A DNA stretch of 64,000 bases. It comes from Marisa cornuarietis. Its lineage: Eukaryota > Mollusca > Gastropoda > Architaenioglossa > Ampullariidae. The notes beneath the pieces were generated by a model, which was given only the letters and a program-made list of their open reading frames with translations, made no database searches and was not told where the DNA came from. Position numbers and translations under genes: made by a program. The stretch spans positions 4,150,001-4,214,000 of the forward strand of contig SMMW01000576.1 of the NCBI GenBank assembly GCA_004794655.1, written 5' to 3'. Position 1 is the stretch's first letter. Each line of letters opens with the position of its first letter. Shown piece by piece: positions 38,179-50,898 of this stretch.

Positions 38179-38469
38179 GGTCCCTGTACACTGATAACCG
38201 TTTGATTGAGCTGCTGTTGGCAATCACCTGTATTTGCATTGGAAATTGAAGCAGGTGCAATGCAAGCTGATCGTCGTAGGCAAACACGGTGCAGTGTGGG
38301 TATCATCTGCACTCGATGGCGCCGTGAATCTGAAACCGTGCGGTAATTTCAGGGTCATTCGATGACAGCTCGATAGCTTTCTTCTAGGCGTGGAAATCGT
38401 AAAACATTCATGTAACATCATCCATACTAATCAAAGCATCGCAGCAGCATGCACAATCACGTGACTTAT
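38179..38469 (-). pseudogene. Decayed PAN/signal-peptide exon of the lectin family
   Basis: On the minus strand this aligns with exon 1 of the gene at 42281-45073: conserved YPHCTVFAYDD (functional copy YPHCTAIAYDN), KRLSVY near the end, and the same 5' flank TTCAGATCAT. The start codon is ATA instead of ATG, in-frame stops occur in the PAN region, and the splice donor GT has become CT. No CCP or galectin exon remains next to it. A dead paralogue. Confidence 0.7.
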
Positions 38470-41400
38470 GATCTGAAACTGTACAAACGATGAGTATCTA
38501 AGAACTTCAAGCAGCGAAATGCTATAAAGTGTAGGTCACTAGGTCCCAGCTATAACCACTAGGGATTTTTTTCATCCAAGACAATTACAACAACAGACGT
38601 CTCCTGCTATCCCGAGAATAAAACATTGAACTAAAACGCTTTTCAATACAAAAATAGAACATTGTAATAAGTATAACATCTTTTCACTCGTCCCAAAGCA
38701 AAGTTAATCTTGAATAGCTCTAAATAACTACAACCACTTACAGATACATTTGCAGCCTCCCTGATAACTGATCTCACCAAGTAAATTCTCACATCCCATT
38801 AAAAAAAACTCATTCAGAAGCGGTCTGGCTGTATGTACAATGGGCATTGTTATCCTCCTGGCTGAATGAACGACCTGAATGGAGCTGACAAAACTCCCAG
38901 GCCAGAGGATGTTCAGCAACATGGACTATTGTTGTAGCTTCGACAGTTTGTGCTGACAGCCATCTTAATGTCAGTTCTTTCTGACGATCACTACGAGATC
39001 TTTTCTCTTCAGTCGTCGTTAGGTGGCGCAAAATGGGAGCCCACTTATTACTAAGGAATACTGAGAGAAACGTATTGCTGACCCCACGACAGTTTATGTC
39101 GGTAAAAAAATCTCAAGTTAATTAAGAGAAAGTATGATGGTGGAAAGTATCTATTGATGCCAACGTGATTTTTATACTTTGCGGCGCTTTAGTGCACCCG
39201 CTGTATTTCTACATGAAAGAAGTGGGTGGGGATGTCAGGATTCGAAGTTCCATTGGACAAAGGATGGGGGCTGGCAGATGGCACAATACGATGACCCCAT
39301 CACATGTAAAAATGAACCAAGTACACTTTTTCTGAATTCATTTCAAACTCTCAACATTTTTAGTACTATAAACCTATTCTTTAATTGCTGTTACTTGCTC
39401 CAACTCTGAAGCTCGCTGAGTAAATAAATTCCCAGGAAAAACCAATTCAGCAATGATAGGAAAATAGACATTCGACAAGGATATTGTAAATGAATCCCTA
39501 AAAGTTGCTGCGGCTTTTCGATTCCGGGCTTCAAAGAATGTTTTGTTAATTACCAAACGACAATGCACAGGAAAGTGTTTTCAATTTTACTTAAGGCTTC
39601 GGACATTAAATTTTACCATGATAGAACAATAGACCCCCTGGTGATTTAAACAGAAATAATCACCTAAGTATATATAAGATTTAAGGTAAATAAACACTAG
39701 GAACAGCATACAAGACAGCGTGCAAAAATCAAGCATGTTCCTATCAAACAATAGGTTAGTTCAAAAGCTCAAAGATAACAAGATATGTAGTCAAGTGTAT
39801 AAAACATAATGGTGTACATAGCGTGATCAAAGGGCTAGATTATGTAGTTAACAAAAACTCACAGCAACACGCAGATCACCAGTTGACTTGGTTTTTGTTC
39901 ATTTCTAATGCTGCCGTGCTTCAGTAGCAGGATTACAGATTTTACAGGTAAGTTATATCAATATTTTTGACTCTTGCTAATATGTATGGCCGGTGTGGGA
40001 GGATGTTGGGGTGATAACAGTGTGTCTGTATAGATGTTACATATAACTCAAAGGCTCCATGTGTAATTCATGAGTCACTACAGCAAAGCACTGGCGCTAA
40101 AACGTCCAGCTAATAAGTAAAAATAAGAAGAAAGGTTTTACCATGTCTTCCGTCGTAACACCCAGATGTCTTACATGACCACACATATTTCTGTTTGTAT
40201 ATATATATATATATACAGAGACATTTGAGACTGTGAGAAAAGTTTGTTTTCTATAATGGGCCATGGGGTATAAAATTAATTTCAATATTCTGTTTTTCTG
40301 GTTATAGTTGTTGAAAGTATGTGGCATGAAGTGTCTAAAAATCTGTTAAAAAATAACTGCTCCATGGGTACTTATGCAGTTATATTTTCAGTGTGTCATC
40401 CAGGCGTCCGATGGGCGTCATGCGAGGACCAACAAGTACAGCAATTACTCAGTACTGCTATCAAAGAAAACCCACTGCACTAGTTCATAAATACTGTTTA
40501 TTCATACATGTCAAAGTGAAATACTTAGCAGCAGCCTATTGCACTGGAATCATATCTAATGAAGAACTTATTTTAGTGACAACCATCAGCTTCCAAACGT
40601 TGTCTCTCAAGTGCTCGACACTGCCGCAAACAAAAAGACCAGATATGTCTATCAAAATGATACAAAACTACTTATGTTGTATGCTTTTTACATCGGTAGC
40701 AGTGTTCTGTTGCAAGAAAACAAAAACAAAAAAGAAATTTCTGACCAAAATTTGACAGTAAGTGTGTTTTGGTCTTTTTTTTTTTGGTTTAAATCAGAAT
40801 ATCGTCTCGGGACTTTTGTATCTCCCATTCTGATTACCTGTTAAAAAACTGTTTGGTTTGAACATTGGAAGAAGGTTTGACTAACAGAAAGAAGAGTTGT
40901 TTATTGAAGACGATTGATTGGAACGGTCAGTGTGTTGTGTATGTGACCTGTTTGTGCGTGCTTTTCCTTGGCATTGGGACAGTAATCCATTTATTTAGCT
41001 TATCCTGAAGTCGGCCGACACAGTGAGCGAAAATCGTGTCATAAAAAGACAAGAAAATAATGTTAATACTAGTAGTAGCATAAAGAGTGCATATACAGAA
41101 AAATGTTGATGCGATTTAAATATTGTTAAAGGAAATGATTATTTAAAAGACATACAGTGAGCAATCAAAGTGAATAACTGTATCCGCAGGATCTACTCAG
41201 GTGGTCCATAAGCTCATGTTCCAGTTTGCAGAGTGCAGATCGCAAACACCGTTTTTGCTGCTGCATTATTTGAAATATATGTGAGGAAAAGAACCCAGGA
41301 TCATGATAATTTGAAAACATGAAAAAACGTTCTGTTTACATGTCACTATTTTCACCAGTGAGAATGGTTTAAAATAAAGCAAGTTAAATGCAAATTGTGT

Positions 41401-41782
41401 GCATTAACTTCTTGCATGCAGAGTAGCTTATGAAAACATTAGAAATGTAATAAAAATGATATGTCAAGCATTGTACAAGGCAGAGTCCAGCACAGAAGTT
41501 CCTCTTTTGCTCACAAAGGTTGCTCAATGTCTCATTCTTTTCTACATGAGGATGTTTTTGATTGTTATAGTGTGTTGCTATTGAGTTGAATGGCAAGTGT
41601 CAGGATTTTCTGTAGGCGGAGTTTATTTTCATTATACGTATTTATACCCCACTTGCTCAGAGAGATGGGTTGTCACACACATGTCTATGCCTCCCAAAGT
41701 GTTTCTCAAGGGAATCTTGGCAAAATTGGTTGCTAAGAACAAACTCAACACCGCGGGTTAGTAGGTACTTACAGGCTTACAT
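38470..41782. other. No gene established
   Basis: Some short minus-strand frames (38728-39031, 39374-39568) look protein-like but match nothing I recognise. They may be degraded remains of the P element-like transposon at 41783-42040. A (TA)n run lies at about 40197-40215. Confidence 0.4.
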
Positions 41783-42040
41783 ACACTTGAAAGTCTGCTG
41801 TGTGATAAACATATTGTTCTTTTCCACCTGACTAAAGCCTTCTCTCTGTTGAACAGACCTCTTAAACTGGGTAAAGAACTGAAGAAGTTGCTCCAAAAAA
41901 TTGAACCTCTCATCTCGCACACTGATGTAAGCAGTTAGGTATGGCTTCCTTTTCTGTGTTCCTTCATTTTTAGTCCGAGAATTCATGCAGACAAACACTT
42001 TGTCTATCAGAACTTTGCTGTTTCCTGCGATCCTCACCAT
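41783..42040 (-). pseudogene. P element-like (THAP9-type) transposase fragment
   Basis: About 85 residues on the minus strand with CMNSRTKNEGTQKRKPYLTA, then DERFNFL and REGFSQVEKNNMFITQQTF. This pattern belongs to the C-terminal half of P element/THAP9 transposases (the CLNVR-KRKP-F and Q-GF-E-KM-SQ-T blocks). It ends at a plausible donor near 41789. The THAP domain, the catalytic core and the downstream Q-D-P-E-FG-R block were not found in the window, so this is an isolated fragment just downstream of the lectin gene. Confidence 0.6.
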
Positions 42041-42280
42041 CTTACTGCTGCATGATTTTTCCTACTCTGTCACTTACAAAGTCTAAAGGGAACTCAGTAG
42101 GAAAATAAAAAAATAATTCCGTAGTAATTTCAAAGATGACAGGAAAGTAACGGTAGTGGCCTGGTACCTGCTATTAAGCAGAGATATTTTATTAGCAGAT
42201 ATTACTACCCAGCAAATATTTTACAGAGCAAAGTTTCGCCGCTACACCGGACAGCTCACACAAAGCTCAGTTGTTTCGGG

Positions 42281-44598
42281 TCAACCTTTGCACCACGCTT
42301 CTATTTTTGTGACGTTCACGTCACCGCCAAAATTTATGTCAGAGAAAGTAGGAAGGAATCGTGGACGATAGTTGTAGAAGAACGTGTTGTTCATGTAAAC
42401 CTGCAGCAGAGGAAAATACAGATTACACTGACAGCAACCATTCGGGCTAACTCACGAGAAAAGCAGTTAGGAGTCCAGACTGCTTGACGACCACACATGT
42501 TTGACTAAGACCATCTATGTCACTCACTCACTCACTCACTCACTCACTCACTCACTCACTCACTCACTCACTCACTCACTCACTCACTCACTCACTCACT
42601 CACTCACTCAACCAACGCACCAACCAACCAACCCAACCCAACCAACCAATCAACCAGCCCAACCCACCAACCCAACCAACACACCAACCCAGCCCACCAA
42701 CCAAGCCCACCAATCCAAAACACCCAACCCAACCCAACCCACCCAACCCAAACAACCCAACCCAATCAAATCAAATCCAAACCAACCAACCAACCAACCA
42801 ACAAACCAACCAACATAATTTGCACGCAGAACAATGGGACTGACTGTTTCTAGTGTCAACGGCTTGTGGACTGTCTTTCCTGAGACAAGTAAAGGCACTT
42901 CTCACCTGTGAGATGTTATATTTCTATAGCAAGTGAACCAGCTAATAATTTTAAACTGCAACTGCAAAATGTCAGCTGCTGATCATACATTGCAAGGACT
43001 GAACTGTGCTCACGTCTACAGTGGTTGAATTTCTCACGGTCATTCTGCAGAAGAAGGGTTCTCCGACTGTCAAGGGGAATGGAGGAGACATCACTTGCAC
43101 CTCAGATGCCCACGCTCCATTGACCATGTCGTTGATTCCCAGATATCCCGCAAACATCCATTTAGTGTGCAAGTAATTGCTTGGTCCGCTGAATAAATTT
43201 ATTACCACTCTGTTTAAACCAAGAAAACAACATATTTCAGATGCGTTTTTCGTACTATTTCATATAAGTTTTGACTAACCACAAGTTGTGAATGTAAGCA
43301 AGTTTTTGTTTACTGGAAAACTGTTTTGACAGAACTAAAACAAAGCTAAAATGTTTAAGGTACAATGAGATCTGTAAATTATTTCTGCTTATCGCATTTA
43401 AATATTTCATTTAAGAAAAAACGGTAAATAAATCTGATGAATTTAAAGAAATCTTACATTGTGTTATTTATAGGAACGCCCTCGACACACAGTGACCAGC
43501 CCGTGATCACTGTCCCAGGTATAGGAAAATAGCGACTTTCATAATCCTTCGTCTGTATTAAAACAGAGCAAAAACGAACTTCGGTTATCTTCCATTCAAG
43601 AAGAAATACTTAAGAGCATAGATATACGAATTCTACTGTTTTACTCCCTGTCTACACGCGTCATTTTATCTCATCTACGTGTGTGCTTGTATGATTTACT
43701 CTAGTTGTTATGACACCTGGTTACAGTAAGAGTGCAACTCTCAGCATTGTGTTAGTAAAGGATAATCTTTAAATTTAAGTTGAAAATAAATCTGGACTCT
43801 CGTCACATGGCATCCAGATCATTAGTGCTCACATCACATCCGTTAAGATGGCTTAAATATGGTTTACAAAATACGTCGGATACAGCTGCCCTCAAGAGCT
43901 TTGTAAAACTGTAGTTGTACGTAATGAATCCAAGCTGCCTTCAAGTAACAAAGAGGTTGTCTATACAAAGCAAGTCAACCACAAATCATCATACCTTTAC
44001 ATTAATATGCATTTTGCCGTTTGAATGTCTATAGGACTGTCATAATAACGTCAATATTTCTTTCATATGTTTCATTCTGAACTGACAGCGACCCCTACAG
44101 GCACAACACACCCGCCTACCTCAGGGTATATCCACACTCTTTTCGCACATTGAGCGTTGATCGATGCCCAACGGCCAGTAGCCAGGCACGTGACCGCTGA
44201 CGTCACATTTTGTAGAAGAAAGTAGTCGTTGTCACAGGTGACGTTCCCTTCCACTGACCACAGTGACCTCTGTAACGTCACTGACCCGTGACTTATATTG
44301 AGTGCCGTGTCTGGACAGTGCGACTCTGTGTAGACAACAAACAAATGAAACATCAGCGCAGCTCTCGACAAATCATTTTGTAATCACTTGCAGTGAACAG
44401 AAATATCTTTCTTGCTTACTAGTTGGTGACGGTTAAAAATTAATTTCTAAGCAAACCATACAAGCATTGAAAATAACTTCATCCAATCAAAGATGGATAC
44501 ACCTACAGGAAAGAAAAGGAAAAGGAAGATTACATACAAAACAAGCCTGAAGCGGTGCATCGTATATGTGCGTGGGATACTTCTTGTGTATCTGTGTT

Positions 44599-44631
<33 letters not shown>

Positions 44632-45073
44632 TTTCAACACTAAAGCACTCAAAATTACGCAAATTAATTCCTTACAGTAACTAATTTAAAGTGTATTTAT
44701 GTAAAACCAGCTGTGAATCGCACCATCTAGGAAGAACGAATTATAACAATTACTCCACCAAAGGACATCCCTCACCGTCAGTGTACACTGATAATCGTCT
44801 GGTCGTAGTGTTGCTGGCGGGCTCTGAGGTTGCCGAAGTTGCAGATCGAAATAAACACGAGGAACGCAGGTTGTCGTAAGCGATCGCGGTGCAGTGTGGG
44901 TATTTCTTACACGCGATGGCGCAGTGGATACGGGACCTTGCCGAAACCGTCATTTCCGGTTCAGCAAATGACTGTACGTTAGCTTTTTTGTACGTGAAGG
45001 CATGGCCTGCTTGTGATGTCATCGATATACATGGAAGTATTGCAGCAGCAAGAACAATGATCAGTTGACTCAT
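42281..45073 (-). CDS. Secreted PAN-CCP-galectin multidomain lectin
   Basis: Five exons in gene order: 45073-44776, 44325-44120, 43552-43458, 43209-43014 and 42400-42281. All borders are AG/GT, the phases (1, 0, 2, 0) are compatible, and the spliced frame of 915 bases gives 304 residues. Residues 1-18 are a hydrophobic signal peptide. Residues 25-97 form a PAN/Apple-like module with Cys 51, 55, 61 and 73. Residues 101-164 form one CCP/sushi module with Cys 103, 130, 146 and 159 and the GRW core. Residues 170-303 match a galectin carbohydrate-recognition domain: IPGTVITGW, VVINLFSGP, WASEVQ, PPFPLTVGEPF, VYMNNTFFYNYRPRF and INFGGDVNVTKIEAW. Galectins normally have no signal peptide, so the architecture predicts a secreted pattern-recognition lectin, perhaps immune. 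Of the usual sugar contacts, His, a later Asn, Trp and Glu appear kept while the HxNxR Asn and Arg are replaced. Function is inferred. Confidence 0.82.
42523..42812. repeat. (CACT)n tract followed by (CCAA)n-rich tract
   Basis: About 21 CACT units at 42523-42609 pass into an irregular (CCAA)n/(CCCAA)n region to 42812. It lies in the last intron of the lectin gene (42401-43013). Confidence 0.95.
44584..44632. repeat. Interrupted (GT)n tract
   Basis: Lies inside the first intron of the lectin gene. Confidence 0.85.
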
Positions 45074-47389
45074 GATCTGAAATATGGATTAAAAAAATAG
45101 GCGAGAAGTCAATCAAAGCAGTCTCGACTACAACTAGCCACAATACATGAGGACCGTAACTCTTTGACTTAATTAATTACGAAATGTTTTTAAACCAAAA
45201 ATGTTCACGTTCTTGAGAAGGAGGGTAGGCGTCTGTGAACTATTCCTATAAAGGAAACTTAAAAGAAGAGAGCAGTTTTGACATGCATCATCTGTCCAGT
45301 CTTACTTTTCGATATTGTCACCAAACTGACAACAGATCTAAATTGTATCCTTTGTCAAGTCCTACTTCTTTGATATTATTAGGAATATTGTTTCACTCTC
45401 TTCTAAGCTCTTCATCCTTGATTTTAAATTCGTTTTCGACATGGTGTCATTTGGTTGCTGACGCTTTTGTTTCGTGTTGTTTAGGTGACAACCGGTTCGT
45501 CCAAAGATCGTTCGTGTTCAACGTACTGAGGTAGCACCCCCACGAAGAAGTGCGTTTTACAATTTCACTTATTTTCATTATTAACATGATATAAATTGAT
45601 TTCTTTGATATTATCTCCAACCTGATAACGGATACAAATTATAATGTCTTATTGCTTTGATAGTAGATTTGATGATGACTAATGTAAAACGTTTTATTCT
45701 AACCATTATTATTTATATACTTATAACTGATTAAACAAGTGTAGTGTGCCAAATATTTTTATTAATTTGCTAGATTCTCGTTCCTCCTATTCACTTTTCT
45801 CTTTCTTTCAGCTATCAACCTTTTTTAATTGTGCAATAAGTAGCACACCTAACGATATCTCTCTTTACCCTCATCCAGTAAGCTTTTGAGAGCATGCCCT
45901 TGTTCAGTAAAGTTGAGTGGGTAAAAAAAGGGTGAAAAGATTGTTGACATTTTATATTACCGTGTTGTTTTGTTATTTTCAATCAGTTTTAAAACTTTAC
46001 CTCTATGAGGCACCCATTGTTGTGCTTCTGCCGAAGAAGGATTATTAGCTACTTCATTTTTTCCACAACATAAACTTCACATGGGTGAAAACTCTTTTGT
46101 GTCCGTGGTGGTAGAGATCGTAGAATAGCGAGTTCATGGTCAATTTAGGAACGGCACTTTGTTCAACACGATAAAATCATCGCCGATAAAGATGGCGACA
46201 GTCTGCTTATTGACGGGCGAGAAAGATGGCGCCTTCGTATAAGTTCACCATATTGTGCAGCTTCCTTACACCATTTCACAGATATAAGCGACACGTTTAC
46301 TCAATATATTCTTACACCATTTCACAGACATAAACATGTTTACTCAATACATTTTCACATCCTGTCACTGACTTTGTTTGCTACATTTAGCTAGCGTGAC
46401 ATACTCCTGGCACTAGTCCCAAACAGAATGTTCTGTTTACATCAAGTTGAAGAGTACGAAAATATAGTACACGAAAAACACCTTTATTTCTGTGTGCACT
46501 AAGTTCAAGTGCTTTATCAACTTTTAAATTGTAAATGCAAGCCTTTACATTATTCGACATTTAACAACTTCTGTCTTTCTTGCTTAAAATAAATGTATAG
46601 TTTTTGGATTGAAAAAATACGTATGTAATATTATTGAACTTATATAGTTATTTTTGAAAAAAACATTTAATGCTATGATTTCTATATATAGACAAAAAAT
46701 TAAGTGTGTATGCATGTGTAAAATATGTCTGGGTTAGTAACCATTTGCATCAATATCTATCTCTAGTACTATACGTTTCAAAAAATTATGCATCTAATCC
46801 CTTATGTTTGAATATGTAATAACTTTTGTATTGAGCAGGTACAAACTAAGTAGTATCCGGGAGATCTTGATTAATATAAATATTTACTGACTATAATCTA
46901 AATAAATAAAAACATTTATAAGTTTATATTTTTATAAATGTAATTACTGAATACTTATAGACCTATTATTTAGCCAGTCTTACCCACAGTGCTATTTTCA
47001 AAAATACTCAAATCAACTCGATGCAGCACATTTTGCAGAACTTACACATTTCGTGTAGTTCTCGTACTTTGTAAGCCCAAAAGCATTTAGCACTTTCTTC
47101 TTTTTGTGATTCCTTTATTTCTGTTTACAATGTCTTTCCTGGGAAAATTCATTACTGATTTAAAGTTATAATAATAACTTGGCATTAGATTCGTAATTAC
47201 AACAGATTTGTTTTTATGAATATCAATCATACGCTTCATTATTGAAATGATCATGGATATATTTTAGTGCTTACATATATATATATATATATATGTCCGT
47301 GCGTGCACACGCGCATGCTTGAGTGTGATTGTGTATGTGTTAAAGAAGGAGGGAGAGAGACAGATACAGAAAAAAGACAGCCATGGAAT
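45057..47389. repeat. Segmental duplication block, copy M3 left half
   Basis: The 5' flank of the lectin gene, a direct copy of 29205-30885 with part of it also in M1. It is interrupted at 47389 by the DNA transposon and resumes at 54733. A (TA)n run lies at 47275-47294. Confidence 0.8.
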
Positions 47390-47525
47390 GGGGTTATTTC
47401 ATCGGGGTCGGTGACCTACGGTAACATCCAATCAGAATTTAGTAGCTTTCATACTGCGGACAGCTAGTCGGAAGTCGGGTACACGCGTAGCGGTCTTTTG
47501 AGTAGTTTCACTGTAAGCATCAGCC

Positions 47526-50500
47526 ATGGCTAAAGAAAGTTTTGAAGCAAAAAGAAGTTCCGACTGGGAAAAATCACTTATTCTGCTACCGGTTGTTGGC
47601 GATGTAACCACTATTTTACACAGGGAGCAGAAAAACAGCAAAACCAAAAAAGCCATCAAGTTTGTACGCGATGGCCATGTACAGCAAGTGTTCGTTGCTT
47701 CCAGCAGCCAGGAAACTTTCCTGATTAAATGCAGAGTTCTTGCTTCCATGAAGCAGATTTTTTATATGGTTTATGTAGAACTGTCTGCCGACGGATCGAT
47801 GAAGGAAGCTTACTGCGAATGCGTTGCAGGGTGAGTAAATTCTATTTATTAGTTTTTCCAAGAGCTAATATACTAAGAATCCATTCTCTTGAGCCTTTAT
47901 TTCTGATCAAAGGGTGTGTCCTCAAACACATTAAACAAGTTTACATTATTTCAACAGCTGAGTTATCCAAATTAGTTCTGTATTCGTGGTTATTGGACTT
48001 AATGAGCAGTATACAGTACATTTGGGGTAAAAGAAGAAAGCAGTGTACTTTATTTTTTAAAACTATGTAGGCCCCTATTATAATGTCCGAAGTTTGTTTT
48101 TTTTTTTGCATTTTCTCTACTGTACTAGGCAAACAGGCCAGTGAAAATTTAAAATCAATGTGCTTGCTCCCTTAATGTGTACATGTATTTTATGTTGCAG
48201 GAAAGGCCAATCATGCAATCATATTGCTGCGTTACTATATTTTGTCAAAGAGGCACAAGCTGAGGGAGTAGAAAACATTCCAGATGTTCCTTTTATGACC
48301 AGCACTGATCTCCCATGTAGCTGAAAAAGGGTTGCGCAGAAAAAAACTGTACCAGCCCCTCTGGATGAAATTAATATTGTAAGGTAAGTAAATTACCCTG
48401 TCTGGCATAATAATATTTATGTGTTCACTTAATACAGCATCTCACACTTTCCACGTGCACATACCAGACACAATGCAAATAAAAGGATGCAAGCACTTTA
48501 CTGCACAAAAATATTTTCTGTATTCTAACTGGGACAATACAATCATATAGTATAGAAAATTTCTTTGTCATGAGTACATGGCAAGCATGATAAAGAGAAT
48601 GTATTTTTTTAATCTGTTACATTACTTAGTAATTAATAACAACAGTGGAGCAAAACTCTTACTTTCTATCTTTTTAAGTAGCAGTTTTTTAAATGATGGA
48701 ACTTCTGTCAAAAAATTTGTTAACACTTATTCATGTTATATATGACAGGCATGAAAGTTTTTGCAGTTACGCCATGATTTCACTGAAGCGATCCATTTTG
48801 GCAAAAAATGAAAGAGCTAGTTGCACAACAATTCAAATAGAATAACACTGTCGAGAATGTTATGCCATTACCATTGATGCCATCTAAATTTTTATTTTTT
48901 TTATTTTTGAGATTAACCCGTACTAGTCCCAAAATTTGAGATGCCGCTGTAGTTTGTGATCATATAGATGGTAGCATACATCATGAAACAAAGAAAACTT
49001 CTAAAATAATTGCAAATATGGACAAATTACGAAATTTAAAAAATGTTCTTCTGTTGCAGGCACAAAGAAGGAAAAGAAAACCATGACAAAAAGCAAACAT
49101 TACAAAGTCTTAACTTTGACCCACGACATCCTGATGACCGGGCTGTAGATCCAGAAGCATTCACACAGTTCTATGAAGGGCTAAAGAAAATCCACCCACT
49201 GCTTGGATTTTGCAAGTACTGACCTTTTAAACTGATTTCTTTGGATTCACCCAAGTATAAAACTACAAGCTTAATACATAGTCTACATGACATGACCAGG
49301 GCTGCAGAGAGTGAGCACGTCCTCAGGGCATACCTCTCTGGGGCCCTTGTAATTGTAAATTATTTTCCCAGTATATAATAATATGCTTATAATTTGATTG
49401 TCAATGTCTACATTTCATTCAGTCAGTAATGTAATATAGACTGCAAACATTAGGACAAGTGCACTAGGCTCTACATCACAGCTTGAACATAGAGTTGTTT
49501 ACAGGTGAGCAGTTAGTAAACGAGGAACAATGAGGTTAAAGGATCAAACTTGCAGCACCCTGCTCTATAGAAAAAAAATTCTCAGAGTGAGGAATGTAAT
49601 GTCAACTTCCTCTAAAAGAAAAGGAAAATGAGAAGGGAAAAAATCCGCTGACCAAGGCCGGGCCCCCTTTTACAGCAGTGGGCCTGGGTACACCAGACCC
49701 CCTGTCCTCACTTCTCATTAGGCCTGGACATGACCAAAAAGACAATTGATACAACACATGCTGTATGCAGCACATCAAAAACAGTATTTTGGAGAGTGAT
49801 CAGATAAGCAAATGAAGTGTGCCTGTTACATGTAGCTCTCTGCGAAAGATGAAGCTACTCAAGCACTACTCATAATCAACAGGGGTGGGGGTTGGATTAT
49901 GCTGTAATAAGGGAGAGATCTATAAATGAAGCAGGAACATTCTGGATTAAGTTCCAAGTTTTATTTTAAATTTATTCCAAATGTTTCACTAACAGTGTTT
50001 GTGTGTGTGTATATATATATATATATAAACATAAATTTGTCATACTGTTTGCTGCTACAATGTTAGCAACTGGTGACAGTATTGTTGAATTATGTTACAG
50101 TAAGGAAGGATATACAAAAATGAGTTTGTGGTACCATCTTCAGTTGCTTTTACTTTACGTTTGTTTTCAGATATGCAGTGCCTCTTCCACCACTTCCTGC
50201 TCCTGATCCCACAAATGATACTAAGAATGAATCATGTATTCTTCAACATCCAGCAAGTCTTCACGACATCAAAACAGCCTGTAATAGCATGAAAGCTTCA
50301 GTGCAACTCACTGAACAGGAAATCGAAGACCTAGAACAAAAAACAAGAGAACAGAACATGTCAGAAATGTGGCATGAAAGTCGAAGAATCAGGATTACAG
50401 CTTCAAAGTTTCATCAAGTTATAAACATGCGAAGAACAACATGTCCTTCTGGATTTCTTAACTTGCAGCTATATTCCGAAAACAGATGGAAAACCAAAGC

Positions 50501-50898
50501 TATGAAACTTGGTCTAGAAAGAGAAGACACTGCAGCCCATCGCTACCAGCTTCACAAACAGCTTGAAGGTGAGCACCTCACCTTATCGACTGCGCATCAA
50601 GCAAAAATGCCTAATCAAAATGACCAATGATGATGGGTCCATATCCGTAAGAATTAATAGGAAGCATTCATACTATACTCAAATTCAAGGACAGATGTTT
50701 GTATATAATTGTGACGTGTGTGATTTTGTCATGTGTAGAAAATATGTTATATTTATTGAGCGTGTTGAGAGAGATAACGATTTTATTAATCAAATGTTAA
50801 ATAAGCTTGAAGCTTTCTATGATAATATATTATTGCCAGAAATTGTGTATCCACGTGTTAAATATGGACTTTCTCCACTCAATCTTCATAGCATGTAA
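47526..50898 (+). pseudogene. SWIM zinc-finger/YqaJ-type nuclease-like gene of the transposon, defective
   Basis: Exons 47526-47830, 48201-48383, 49060-49215 and 50171-about 50568 join in phase at GT/AG borders, with a further open piece to 50898. The N-terminal part ends in a SWIM zinc finger, CECVAG then KGQSCNHIAAL (C-x-C ... C-x-H). The C-terminal part has YqaJ nuclease landmarks: RRIRITASKFHQV, GLEREDTAAHRY, SYYTQIQGQMFV and CDFVMC. Two faults are visible. A TGA stands at 48322-48324, where relatives usually have Trp. The catalytic segment expected between the GLERED and YTQIQGQ blocks (the Asp and Glu-x-Lys residues) is missing between about 50568 and 50640, with a frame change. The homing role of YqaJ proteins in these elements is not known to me. 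Confidence 0.72.

Noticed and set aside
42501..42843. Thr-His-Ser-Leu and Pro-Thr-Asn-Gln repeat ORFs
   Set aside because: Translation of the (CACT)n and (CCAA)n tracts in an intron of the lectin gene.
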